Source: Lysobacter arenosi | Lineage (GTDB): Bacteria > Pseudomonadota > Gammaproteobacteria > Xanthomonadales > Xanthomonadaceae | Assembly: GCF_016613475.2 (NCBI RefSeq) | Contig: NZ_CP071517.1 | Span: 3,348,001-3,412,000 of the forward strand | Length of the DNA stretch: 64,000 bases | Direction of reading: 5' to 3' | Shown: one piece after another, positions 23,963 through 32,372 of the stretch | Layout: each line of letters begins with the position of its first letter | Position numbering within the stretch: position 1 is the stretch's first letter | Made by a program: the position numbers and the translations under genes | Notes under the pieces: generated by a model | The model's input: only the letters and a program-made list of their open reading frames with translations | What the model was told of the DNA's origin: nothing | The model's database searches: none

Positions 23963-24721
23963 TCAGCGCAATGCGCTGTCCGGCACATCCAGTTGGATCG
24001 ACAGCGCGAGATGGTCCGACTGCGCCGCCGGCAATGCGCGTGCATTTGATGTGCGCAGGCCGTCGCCGACCAGGATGTGGTCGATCGCGCGCTGCGGGCG
24101 CCAGCTCGGGAAGGTCGGTACGTCGCCCTCGGGTGGTTGCAGGCGGGTGCTGCGGAACAGCGCCTGCATTTCCGGGCGGTCGATCGAGCAGTTGAAGTCG
24201 CCCATCAACACCGCGTGCGGGTGGTCGTGCAGCAGTTCGGCGATGAAACCAAGCTGCGCGGCGCGCGAAGTGGCACCGAGCGAGAGATGTGCCACCGCGA
24301 CCAGCAAGGCGGCGTCGCCTTCGCCATAACGCGCCAGCAGCACGCCGCGGCCGGAGATGCGGCCGGGCAGTGGGTGGTCGATGACTTCGCGCGGTTCCAG
24401 CCGGCTCAGCAGGCCGTTGGCGCTGGAAGCGACACCGCCGACGCGGCGGTTGGGCTGGTGGCTCCAGTAGTCGAAGCCGCCGCGCTGAGCCAGGTAGTGG
24501 GTCTGGTTGGTGAACCCGGAGCGCAGGCTGCCGGGGTCACTTTCGTTGAGGCCGACGATGTCGTGTTCGCCGGCCAACTGCGCGATCGTGTCGAGGCTGC
24601 CGCGCTTGTTGCCGGCCGGCAGCACGTGCGACCAGCTGCGCGCGACGTAGTCGTGATAGCCGCGCGTGCTCGACCCCGCCTGGATGTTGGCGCTTAGCAG
24701 GCGGAGCCGGCGCGTCTCCAT
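23963..24721 (-). CDS. Endonuclease/exonuclease/phosphatase family protein
   Basis: This is a 252-residue metal-dependent phosphodiesterase of the EEP superfamily (DNase I, ExoIII, sphingomyelinase). Signature motifs are LLSANIQAG near the N-terminus, GLNESDPGSLR (catalytic Glu), VAVAHLSLGA, VLMGDFNCS (Asp and Asn) and the final AQSDHLALSIQL (Asp-His). The longer upstream frame overlaps dsbA, so the ATG at 24721 (METRRLRLL) is chosen; it starts 20 bases after the dsbA stop. Substrate cannot be inferred; in Xanthomonadaceae it sits next to dsbA. Confidence 0.85.
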   Translation of the reverse strand: METRRLRLLSANIQAGSSTRGYHDYVARSWSHVLPAGNKRGSLDTIAQLAGEHDIVGLNESDPGSLRSGFTNQTHYLAQRGGFDYWSHQPNRRVGGVASSANGLLSRLEPREVIDHPLPGRISGRGVLLARYGEGDAALLVAVAHLSLGATSRAAQLGFIAELLHDHPHAVLMGDFNCSIDRPEMQALFRSTRLQPPEGDVPTFPSWRPQRAIDHILVGDGLRTSNARALPAAQSDHLALSIQLDVPDSALR

Positions 24722-24740
24722 TCGGGGCAGGGTCGCCAGG

Positions 24741-25565
24741 TCAGCCGCCGGCCGGGGCCGGGGCAGCGGACTTGGCGCGCTCCTGCGCGACCAGGTGGTC
24801 GGCGATGCGCAGGCTGTCCTCGAAGCTCTTGCCGACGACCTTGTACTTGCCGTTGACCACCAGCGACGGAGTCGAGTCGACGCCGGCGCGGGCGATGAAG
24901 TTGCCGGCGCGCTTGAGCTTGGCATCGACCGCGAAGCTGCTCATGGTGCTTTCGAACTGCTTGGGGTCGACGCCGTACTTGGCGTAGAAGCCGGCGATCT
25001 GGGCGTCGGTCGGCAGCGGCTGCACCGGCAGGGTGTGGTCGACGTGGATGGCGTTGAACATCGCCTCGTGGGTCTTGTCGAGCACGCCCATCGCCTGCGC
25101 GGTGTAGAACGCCTTGGCGTACGGCATCCAGTAACCGCCGAACGGCGCGGCCAGCGCGACGAACTTCACGTCAGCCGGCTGCTTGGCCTTCCAGGCCTCG
25201 ACCAGCGGCTCGAAATGCGCGCAGTGCGGGCAGGTGTAGCCGAACACTTCGATGACCTCGATCTTGCCGCTGGTGGGCTCGTAGGTCTGGCCGCCGGCGA
25301 TCTCGACGTAATCGGTGCCCGCGACCGGGGCCGGGCCCTGCGGCGGCGTGGCAGCTGCTGCCGGCGCCGCCGGAGCAGGCGTTTCGGCTGGCGCGGTTTC
25401 GGTCGGTGCCGGAGCGGCGGGTGCCGTCTCGGCGGGAGCTTCAGTGGTGGCAGCCGGAGCAGCCGGAGCGGCGGTGTCGGCCGGTGCCGGGGCCTGCTTG
25501 GAGCAGGCGGACAGGGCGAGCAGGCCGGTCAGAACCACGGCAAGGTGGGGCAGGCGCGAGGTCAT
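24741..25565 (-). CDS. Thiol:disulfide interchange protein DsbA/DsbL, lipoprotein form
   Basis: This is a 274-residue periplasmic dithiol oxidase. The lipoprotein signal ends LLALSAC (Cys21). Residues ~22-80 are a low-complexity Ala/Pro/Thr/Glu linker (repeated APA, AETAPA). The thioredoxin fold follows, with the active site FGYTCPHCAHF, a helical insert and the cis-proline loop STPSLVVNG. The linker presumably holds the catalytic domain away from the membrane. Its closest relative in the window is the next gene upstream, also a DsbA, so the pair arose by duplication. It would form disulfides in exported proteins, of which this window encodes many. Confidence 0.92.
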   Translation of the reverse strand: MTSRLPHLAVVLTGLLALSACSKQAPAPADTAAPAAPAATTEAPAETAPAAPAPTETAPAETPAPAAPAAAATPPQGPAPVAGTDYVEIAGGQTYEPTSGKIEVIEVFGYTCPHCAHFEPLVEAWKAKQPADVKFVALAAPFGGYWMPYAKAFYTAQAMGVLDKTHEAMFNAIHVDHTLPVQPLPTDAQIAGFYAKYGVDPKQFESTMSSFAVDAKLKRAGNFIARAGVDSTPSLVVNGKYKVVGKSFEDSLRIADHLVAQERAKSAAPAPAGG

Positions 25566-25692
25566 GGATCGAATTCTCCGCAGGTGGCTATTGCTGGAAG
25601 GTGTGGCCGGCGCACGAATGCGTCCGGGCCATCAAGAGGTGTTGTCGCAAGAATACCGGCCGCCGGGGCCGACCGGTATGGCGGGTGCGCAG

Positions 25693-26352
25693 TCAGCGAG
25701 TCGCGCGTTCGCGCGCGACCAGCTGGTCGGCGATGCGCAGGGTGTCGTCGAAGCTGCGGCCGAGGATGCGGTACTTGCCATTCACGACCAGCATCGGCGT
25801 GCCTTCCACGCCACTGGTGCGGATGAACTGCTCGGCCTTGTCCATGCGCGCCTGCACCTGCGGGCTGTCGTAGGTGCTGGCGAAGCGCTGCGCGTCGACG
25901 CCATAGCGCGAATAGAACGCGGCGATCTCGTCGACCGACGGGTTGCGCAGCGGCAGGGTGCCATCGGTGTGCAGCGCCAGGAACATCGCGTCATGGCTGC
26001 GGGTGGCCACGCCCAGCTCCTGGGCGGCATAGAAAGCCTTGGCGTAGGGCGTCCAGAAGCCGCCGAACGGCGCCGCCATCGGCACGAAGCTGACCTGCTT
26101 GGCGTTCTGGGCCTGCCATTTGGCGATCTGCGGCTGGAAGTGCGCGCAGTGCGGGCAGGTGTAGCCGAACACCTCGACCACCTCGACCTTGCCCTTGACC
26201 GGCGCAAATGGCTTGCCGCCGGCGATGACCTCGTAATCGGTGCCCTCGACCAGCGCGGGTGCGGGATTGGCGGCCATCGCGCCGGAGACCAGCGCCGCGG
26301 CAGGCAGCAGGGCAAGCAGAAGCAGTGACTGCAGGAACGGACGGCGGCTCAT
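25693..26352 (-). CDS. dsbA: Thiol:disulfide interchange protein DsbA, soluble form
   Basis: This is a 219-residue periplasmic disulfide oxidase from the ATG at 26352 (MSRRPFLQSLLLLALL). The signal peptide is cleaved near AMAANP. The active site is FGYTCPHCAHF, identical to that of the downstream paralogue, and the cis-proline loop is GTPMLVVNG. It lacks the lipobox and Ala/Pro linker of that copy. The 127-base gap between them holds no other gene. It lies downstream of cytochrome c4, separated by a terminator, so it probably has its own promoter. Confidence 0.92.
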   Translation of the reverse strand: MSRRPFLQSLLLLALLPAAALVSGAMAANPAPALVEGTDYEVIAGGKPFAPVKGKVEVVEVFGYTCPHCAHFQPQIAKWQAQNAKQVSFVPMAAPFGGFWTPYAKAFYAAQELGVATRSHDAMFLALHTDGTLPLRNPSVDEIAAFYSRYGVDAQRFASTYDSPQVQARMDKAEQFIRTSGVEGTPMLVVNGKYRILGRSFDDTLRIADQLVARERATR

Positions 26353-26402
26353 CGATCGTGGTCTCGTCAGGGCTGGCGATGGGAAGGAGGCGGATCGCGC
26401 CT

Positions 26403-26442
26403 CCCGGAAAACAAAACGCCGGTCGTGTGGACACGACCGGCG
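26403..26442 (-). terminator. Intrinsic terminator after cytochrome c4
   Basis: On the minus strand CGCCGGTCGTG pairs with CACGACCGGCG around a four-base loop and is followed by TTTTGTTTT. It lies about 60 bases after the cytochrome stop codon. Confidence 0.85.
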
Positions 26443-26503
26443 CAAGCGAACAACAGGAGGAGATGATCGCTGTGACCGTGGGTCACCGGCGAAAGTTCCG
26501 CCT

Positions 26504-27385
26504 TTATGAACCGGTGGCGGGTGCCGCCGGCTCCTGGGTCGGGGCAGGCGCCGGAGCGGGGGTCGCCGCCGGGGCTGCCGGAGCCGGTGCCGGGGCTGCT
26601 GCGGCCGGTGCCGGCGACTTGGCCGCGGCCAGGTCGTCGTGGCTCGGGTGCAGGCCCTGCAGGTAGCTCGACAGCGAGCCGATTTCCTCGTCGCTCAGCT
26701 GCTTGGCGACGGTGGCCATCACGTTGAACAGGTGGGCATCGCGCTGGGTGGTGGTGCCCGTGCGGTATTCCTCGAGGCGGCGCTGGGTGTAGGCCGACTG
26801 CTGGCCCGCGATGTGCGGGTAGGCCGGGCCCGGGTTGCCGGCGCCGTCGGGGCCGTGGCAAGCCATGCAGGCCGGGATGCCGCGGTCCTTGTCGCCCGAG
26901 CGGAACAGCTGCTGGCCGACTTCGAAGAACTTCTTGCCCGAGTTCGGGCCGGTCGCGATGACGGTGTCGTCGGCGACGCCGGCGCCAGCCTTCTGGGTGG
27001 CGAAGTAGGCGCCGATGTCGCGCGCGTCCTGGGCACTGAGGGCGTCGGCGAACGGCTTCATGACCGCCGCCATGCCGGTGTTGCGCTCGCCGCTCTTGAA
27101 CAGGGCGATCTGGTGGGCGAGGTAGCGCTCGCTCTGGCCGGCCACGCGCGGGTACTGCGGATCGGTCGGGTTGCCGTCCAGGCCGTGGCAGGCGGCGCAG
27201 GTGCCGGCCTTGGTCGCGCCAGCCTTGGCGTCACCCCAGACGACCTTTTCCGGCGCGGTGTTCAGCGCAGCGGCCTGGACCGGAGCGTTGTCCGGGACCG
27301 GGGTAACGGTGGTCTGGGCGTAGGCGACGGCAGCGGCCGCCATTGCGGCGAGGCCGATCATGCCGAGGACGCGGGCTTGGCTCAT
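26504..27385 (-). CDS. Dihaem cytochrome c4 with Ala/Pro-rich tail
   Basis: This is a 293-residue periplasmic electron carrier. The signal peptide ends AVAYAQ. Two class I cytochrome domains follow, each with a haem motif (GTCAACHG near residue 62 and PACMACHG near 173) and Met ligands in GMAAVMKPF and NVMATVAK. The two-domain c4 type feeds terminal oxidases and nitrite or nitric-oxide reductases. The last ~50 residues (APAAAAPAPAPAAPA repeated) are a low-complexity extension absent from standard c4, similar to the DsbA linker nearby. It is divergent from engB, a layout common in this family. Confidence 0.92.
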   Translation of the reverse strand: MSQARVLGMIGLAAMAAAAVAYAQTTVTPVPDNAPVQAAALNTAPEKVVWGDAKAGATKAGTCAACHGLDGNPTDPQYPRVAGQSERYLAHQIALFKSGERNTGMAAVMKPFADALSAQDARDIGAYFATQKAGAGVADDTVIATGPNSGKKFFEVGQQLFRSGDKDRGIPACMACHGPDGAGNPGPAYPHIAGQQSAYTQRRLEEYRTGTTTQRDAHLFNVMATVAKQLSDEEIGSLSSYLQGLHPSHDDLAAAKSPAPAAAAPAPAPAAPAATPAPAPAPTQEPAAPATGS

Positions 27386-27587
27386 GTAGCTGGGCTCCGA
27401 AACACTTTAAGAGGCGCCCAGGATTGCGGACGCCGGAACCGCGGAATTATCGTCGCCGCTCCCGGTCGGGTCAACGCGGATTAAGCGTGTGAACTGCCCG
27501 AGTCAGGCGTTTTGCTGTGTTTTCGGCCTTTTGCATGGGCCTGGATCGCGGCTTCGGGTGGCAATTCCGGCGGTCGGGGGCGTCGCC

Positions 27588-28223
27588 ATGCGATCCTATG
27601 GCATGGCCAATCCCTTTGTTCGCGCCCGCTACCTGCTGGCGGCGCATAACCACAAGCAGCTGCCGCCCGAGGGCGGGACCGAGGTCGCCTTCGCCGGCCG
27701 CTCCAATGCCGGCAAGTCCAGCGCGCTCAATGCGTTGTGCCAGCAGAACGCGATGGCGCGGGTCTCCAAGACCCCCGGCCGGACCCAGCAGCTGGTCTAT
27801 TTCGACATCACCCCGCCCAGCGAGGAGCCGATCCCCGGCAACTACCTGGTCGACCTGCCCGGCTACGGCTACGCCAAGGTGCCGCAGGACCTGCAGGCGC
27901 ACTGGCAGGCCTTTATCCACCAGTACTTCCAGACCCGCGAGTCGCTCAAGGGCCTGGTGGTGGTGATGGACATCCGCCATCCGCTGCGCGAGTACGACCG
28001 GCAGATGCTCGGTTATGCGGTCAACCGCGGGCTGCCGGCGCATGCGCTGCTGACCAAGGCCGACAAGCTCGGGCGCGGGCAGCAGACGCAGACGCTGCAC
28101 GCGGTCAGGCGCGATCTGTTCAGTGCCTTCGGCGACACGGTCAGCGTGCAGACCTTCTCGGGCGAGTCCAAGCAGGGCGTCGACGAGGCGCGCGCCGTGG
28201 TCGCCGGCTGGCTGGGCCTCTGA
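27588..28223 (+). CDS. engB: Ribosome biogenesis GTPase EngB/YsxC (YihA)
   Basis: This essential small GTPase acts in 50S subunit assembly. GTPase motifs are G1 AGRSNAGKSSALN, G2 KTPGRTQ, G3 DLPGYGYAK, G4 TKAD and G5 near QTFSGES. From 27588 (MRSYGMANPF) it has 211 residues; the ATG at 27603 (MANPFVRARY) is equally plausible and the longer upstream frame lacks similarity. It is divergent from cytochrome c4. It ends at a REP palindrome and a shared bidirectional terminator. Confidence 0.93.
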   Translation: MRSYGMANPFVRARYLLAAHNHKQLPPEGGTEVAFAGRSNAGKSSALNALCQQNAMARVSKTPGRTQQLVYFDITPPSEEPIPGNYLVDLPGYGYAKVPQDLQAHWQAFIHQYFQTRESLKGLVVVMDIRHPLREYDRQMLGYAVNRGLPAHALLTKADKLGRGQQTQTLHAVRRDLFSAFGDTVSVQTFSGESKQGVDEARAVVAGWLGL

Positions 28224-28230
28224 GATTCCC

Positions 28231-28256
28231 GTCGTCCCGGCATCCGCCGGGATGAC
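28231..28256 (+). repeat. REP palindrome
   Basis: GTCGTCCCGGCATCCGCCGG followed by GATGAC forms a stem (TCCCGGC/GCCGGGA). Related sequences occur at 36473, 48623 and 55980. Confidence 0.7.
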
Positions 28257-28262
28257 AGGCAA

Positions 28263-28303
28263 TAAAAAACCCCCGCCGGATCGCTCCGGCGGGGGTTCGT
28301 TCT
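28263..28303. terminator. Bidirectional terminator between engB and the TonB receptor
   Basis: AACCCCCGCCGGA and TCCGGCGGGGGTT form a 13-bp stem around TCGC. On the minus strand TTTTTTATT follows, a strong terminator for the receptor gene; on the plus strand TTCGTTCTT follows and serves engB. Confidence 0.9.
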
Positions 28304-28320
28304 TCAGCCCGGGAGGGGGA

Positions 28321-31068
28321 TCAGAACTTGTACGACGCGCCCACCAGGTAGGTGCGGCCCCACTCGATGTACTCGAGCGGACGATCCTTGCTGCTGGCGT
28401 AGGTCTGGTACGGCGAGTTGGTCAGGTTGCTGCCCTGCAGGTACAGGCTCAGGCCCGACATCGTGCCTTCGCCGAACTCGTAGCTGATCTGCGCATCAAG
28501 CTGGTCGTCGCCCACCACGTAACGCAGCGTGCGGTTGCCGTTGAAGTTGCCGATCTCGCCGATGAAGTCCGAACGCCAGCGCTGGCTCACGCGCGCCTCG
28601 AAACCGCCGCGCTCGAAATACGCCGTGAAGCTGTACACCTCGTCCGAAAGGCCCGGCAGCGTGATCGGGTTCGAGCCGACGCTGCTCGCGCTGTCCGGAT
28701 CGACGATCTCGATGTCGCTGTCGTTGAAGCTGGCGTTGGCGACGATGCCGAAGCCCTGCAGCGGCTCCCACAGCATGTCCAGCGGCAGCGACGCACTCAG
28801 CTCCAGGCCCTGCAGCATGCCGCCCTCGCCGTTGTACGGCGCAGTGAAGTTGCCCGTGGTCTGGGCCGGCACGCCACCCGGCGGCGGCACGTAGTCGGCG
28901 ACGAAGCTGCTGAAGTCGTAGTTGTCCTGCGTCTGCTTGTAGATGTAGCTGCGCAGGTCCTTGTAGAAGTACGCGGCCGCAACGTAGGCGCGGTTGTCGC
29001 CGAAGTACTTCTCGTAGGAGATGTCGAACGCGTTGGCACGCCACGGATCCAGGCGCGGGTTGCCGCCGCTCGCGCCGGGCTTGCCGGTCGAGGTGTCGAC
29101 GCCGAACTCGAGCGAGGCACGCAGGTCGTCCACGCGTGCGCGGGCCACCTGGCGGGCCAGGGCGAAGCGCAGGGTCTGGTCATGCTCGAACGAGAACGCC
29201 AGGTTCAGGCTCGGCAGCACGTCGGTATAGGTCGTGCCGTCTTCGAACGGCTTGGCCGCACCGGCGCCACCGTTGGCGGTGCCATCCCAGTAGTTCGCAT
29301 TCGACGACTGGTCGGTGTGCTGGATCTGCACGCCGACGTTGCCGCGGACACCGACCGAACCCCATTCGGTGTCGATGTCGGCCTGCACGTAGCCGGTGGT
29401 GATCTTCTCGTTGACCGTCCAGGCCTTCGACACCAGGTACGACAGGTCGGACACCGGATTGAAGGTCATGTAACGACCGACCGCGCCCGGGACATTCCAC
29501 GACGGGATGTAACCGACGCCAGCGAAGCCGAGGTTGACCGGGTCGAACTGCAGGTCCGACGCGATCGTCGTATCGCCCTGCGCGCCGAGGTTGATGTTGC
29601 CCTCGGGCTGGGTCTTCTGCTTCTCGCGATCGGCGTAGTTCAGGCCGATGTCGATGTTCGACAGCCAGCTCGTGGCAGCCGGAGCCGGCAGCGAGACGAC
29701 GACGCGTGCACCCTTGAGCTCGTCTTCGACGCTGGGAACCTTGCCGTAGCCCGAACCGTAGATGGTGTTGGTCAGGTACAGGTTGCCCGGGTTGGAGTAG
29801 TCCAGGCCCGGGTTCAGCTGCGAGAAGTCGCTGTTGCTGAAGCCCAGGTTGACCGTGTCGAGCTGCGGCGCGGGCAGGCGCTGGGTGTTGTTTTCCAGGT
29901 TCAGCTCGTCGCGGCTGGCCTTGGAGTAGCTGAGGTCGGCGTTGACGCGGGCATTGCCCACGGCGAAGTCGTTGTTCCAGCCGAACGCGTTGATCTCGTC
30001 TTCGCGCTTGTTGTACATGCCGCGGACCAGCGGGTACACGCCGCTGGCGGCGCCGCCGACGAAGGTGTTGTTGCCATTGACCTGCGCGCCGGTGATGTTC
30101 AGGCCCGGGGTGTAGTTGCCGTTGTATCCGCCGATGTGCACTTCGAACTGGTTGGCCGTGTCGACCTGCTCAGCCTCGGTGTGGAACACGTCGAGCGTGC
30201 TGGTCCAGGCGTTGGACGGGCGGTACTGCACGGTGGCCATGATGCCGTCGCGTTCGGCGTAGCCGGTGCGGCGCAGGGCCTTGATGCCGTCGGAGTAGAA
30301 CGTGCCCGCAGGCACGCCCGGGCGCGCGCCGGCGCCAACGGCCGACCACGGCTCGTACAGGCCGACCTGCTCTTCCTGGATCGGCGTCTCGAGGTGCGAG
30401 TAACCGATCGAGATGCCCAGGGTGTTGTCGAGGAACTGGCCGATGTAGCTGGCGTTGACGCGGTTGCCGTCGCCGTCGCTGTCGGCGGCCGAACCCAGCG
30501 AGTTCTTCTGGTAGCGCGCACCGAAGACCGCGACCGGCTCGCTGTAGCTCAGCGGACGCACGGTCTGCATGTCGATGGTGGCCGACAGACCCTCGCCGAC
30601 CAGGCTTGCATCGGGGGTCTTGTACACGGTCACGCCGTTGAACAGCTCCGACGGGTACTGGTCGAACTCGACGCTGCGGTTGTCGCCGGTGCTGACCACT
30701 TCGCGGCCGTTGAGCAGCGTGGTGGCGAAGTCGGGCGACAGGCCGCGGACGCTGATGACCTGCGCGCGGCCGGCCACGCGCTGGGCGGCCAGGCCCGGCA
30801 GGCGGGCGATGGATTCGGCGATGCTGATGTCAGGCAGCTTGCCGATGTCCTCGGCCGAGATGGCTTCGACGATCGAGGTCGAATCCTTCTTGGTCGAGAT
30901 GGAACTTTCGATACCGGCGCGGATACCGGTGACCACCACCGAGTCCAGCGTCGTGGCGTCCTGGCCAGGCGTACCCGGCTGGCTCGTTTCCTGCGCCTGG
31001 GCGCCTGCGGCGATCAGCATCGTCGCCGATGCCAGTGCCACGCTCAGCAGATTGCGCTTGAGTTGCAT
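28321..31068 (-). CDS. TonB-dependent receptor of the maltodextrin locus
   Basis: This is a 915-residue outer-membrane transporter. The signal peptide is MQLKRNLLSVALASATMLIA (cleaved near AQAQ). A TonB box (DSVVVTGIRAG, ~residues 42-52) and plug domain follow (EAISAEDIGKLPDISIAESI, RVAGRAQVISVRGL, LNGREVVSTGD). The barrel ends YLVGASYKF with a terminal Phe. The ISAEDIGKLPD plug type is typical of carbohydrate receptors in Xanthomonas and Caulobacter. The ATG at 31068 follows GGGAG; a 32-residue upstream extension is unlikely. The gene lies with glycosidases and a candidate operator sits 160 bases upstream, so maltodextrin uptake is the likely role. Confidence 0.94.
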   Translation of the reverse strand: MQLKRNLLSVALASATMLIAAGAQAQETSQPGTPGQDATTLDSVVVTGIRAGIESSISTKKDSTSIVEAISAEDIGKLPDISIAESIARLPGLAAQRVAGRAQVISVRGLSPDFATTLLNGREVVSTGDNRSVEFDQYPSELFNGVTVYKTPDASLVGEGLSATIDMQTVRPLSYSEPVAVFGARYQKNSLGSAADSDGDGNRVNASYIGQFLDNTLGISIGYSHLETPIQEEQVGLYEPWSAVGAGARPGVPAGTFYSDGIKALRRTGYAERDGIMATVQYRPSNAWTSTLDVFHTEAEQVDTANQFEVHIGGYNGNYTPGLNITGAQVNGNNTFVGGAASGVYPLVRGMYNKREDEINAFGWNNDFAVGNARVNADLSYSKASRDELNLENNTQRLPAPQLDTVNLGFSNSDFSQLNPGLDYSNPGNLYLTNTIYGSGYGKVPSVEDELKGARVVVSLPAPAATSWLSNIDIGLNYADREKQKTQPEGNINLGAQGDTTIASDLQFDPVNLGFAGVGYIPSWNVPGAVGRYMTFNPVSDLSYLVSKAWTVNEKITTGYVQADIDTEWGSVGVRGNVGVQIQHTDQSSNANYWDGTANGGAGAAKPFEDGTTYTDVLPSLNLAFSFEHDQTLRFALARQVARARVDDLRASLEFGVDTSTGKPGASGGNPRLDPWRANAFDISYEKYFGDNRAYVAAAYFYKDLRSYIYKQTQDNYDFSSFVADYVPPPGGVPAQTTGNFTAPYNGEGGMLQGLELSASLPLDMLWEPLQGFGIVANASFNDSDIEIVDPDSASSVGSNPITLPGLSDEVYSFTAYFERGGFEARVSQRWRSDFIGEIGNFNGNRTLRYVVGDDQLDAQISYEFGEGTMSGLSLYLQGSNLTNSPYQTYASSKDRPLEYIEWGRTYLVGASYKF

Positions 31069-31227
31069 CTCCCCTCCCACTGCATAGTGATTTTTATAGT
31101 CGGCTTGCGTACGTCGCGGCGATTGCGCCGCCGATCGTCGAAGCCCGCGCGCCAGGATTGGCAATATGAAAGACCGTTCCAGAACGTAGCGCGATGGTAG
31201 ACGCAGGCATCACTGCACAAATTCCAT

Positions 31228-31247
31228 TGCATACGTATTCATCGCCA
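31228..31247 (-). promoter_or_regulatory. Candidate LacI operator upstream of the TonB receptor
   Basis: The near-palindrome TGCATACGTATTCA with flank TCGCCA is identical over 20 bases to 34131-34150. Both lie in the same orientation relative to the gene they precede. Confidence 0.7.
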
Positions 31248-31366
31248 CGGCATGCAGGCAGTTGGGGGCTGCAATCGTTTTCGGGGCGCACGCAGCCGGC
31301 GCCTTCCCTCTTCAGGGCGGGCGGTGCGGGATGGCCAGGCACCGGAAGGCGCAGGCCGATCAGCGC

Positions 31367-32365
31367 CTAAGGCGCTGGTGTTGGCGCAGCAGGTGCCGGC
31401 AGGTAATCGCGACAGCGCGGCATCGCGCTCGCCGCGGGCGTGGCATAGGCCCAATGCAGGAATACCGGCAGCATGCGAGCCCATGACGCCTGGTTGTGGC
31501 AGCCGTCGGCGAGCAGCAGGAAATCGATGTCGGACTGCGGGCGGCACGGCTCGTACGCCAGCGACACCCGATATCCCAGTCCCGTCAGGCCCTGCAATTC
31601 GCGTTCGCCTTCGCGGCCGCCGCGGATCAGGGTGAGGGCGTCGTCGAGGGCGTCGAAGACGCCATCGTGGTCGCGATCGTCGGTCTCTTCGGCGCTGCCC
31701 ACCGCGATGAACATGCGCAGGCCCTCGCGCCTGGGGCCACGCTCGACCATGGATTGCGCCAGCCGTTCATCGCCCGGCGCGCGCGATGGCGGCAACCAGA
31801 ACGAGGGTGAGAATGCGCCCACACGTCCGAACAGTTCCGGGTACTGCCAACCCATGTCGAACGCCTGCAACGCGCCCAGCGACCAGCCCAGCATGCTGCG
31901 GCCGGAGGCCTGCGGCACGGTGCGGTAGTGGGAGTCGATGTACGGCACCAGCGTGCCAGCCAGCCATTGCGCGTAGTCGTGCGCGCGCGTGCCGATCGGG
32001 CCGAAGCGCGAGCTGCCGGGCCGGCTTGCTCCGGCGGCGCGGTCGGACAGGCCGTACGTGCCCATGCGATCGGTGAGCATGTCGATGGCGACCACGATCA
32101 CCGGCTCGATCGCCTGCTGCGCGTACAGGCGCGACAACGTCGATTCGAGGCCGACGGCCGGCATGTCCTCGCCGTCATTGATATAGAGGACGCTGTAGCG
32201 GCGGTCGGCATGGTCGCCGTAGCCCGGTGGCAGGTACACCGAGAGCTTCACCTGCTCCGGCGCGAAGGCCGGTGCGTCCAGTTGCACGCGAACCGGTTCG
32301 GCCCGCAGCGGCAGCGCGAACGATGCGATCAGCGCGAGTGCGGCAATGGCGGCACTCGCGCGCAT
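31367..32365 (-). CDS. Exported alpha/beta-hydrolase esterase (PF00756-type)
   Basis: This is a 332-residue protein in the esterase D/Fes-like family. The signal peptide is MRASAAIAALALIASFALPL. The fold includes VKLSVYLPPGYGDHADRRYSVLYINDG, the nucleophile elbow GWSLGA (Ser), an aspartate-rich DDRDHDGVFD stretch and the catalytic-His candidate in DGCHNQASW. It ends in an Ala/Pro tail. The ATG at 32365 lies eight bases after the alpha-glucosidase stop codon, so the two are co-transcribed. Its substrate in a maltodextrin locus is unclear; it could remove acyl groups from oligosaccharides. Confidence 0.83.
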   Translation of the reverse strand: MRASAAIAALALIASFALPLRAEPVRVQLDAPAFAPEQVKLSVYLPPGYGDHADRRYSVLYINDGEDMPAVGLESTLSRLYAQQAIEPVIVVAIDMLTDRMGTYGLSDRAAGASRPGSSRFGPIGTRAHDYAQWLAGTLVPYIDSHYRTVPQASGRSMLGWSLGALQAFDMGWQYPELFGRVGAFSPSFWLPPSRAPGDERLAQSMVERGPRREGLRMFIAVGSAEETDDRDHDGVFDALDDALTLIRGGREGERELQGLTGLGYRVSLAYEPCRPQSDIDFLLLADGCHNQASWARMLPVFLHWAYATPAASAMPRCRDYLPAPAAPTPAP

Positions 32366-32372
32366 CGATCGA

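Noticed and set aside
28123-31200. 1025-codon open frame on the plus strand
   Set aside because: It is antisense to the TonB-dependent receptor, which has a signal peptide, plug and barrel motifs. The long open frame is a by-product of high GC in third positions.
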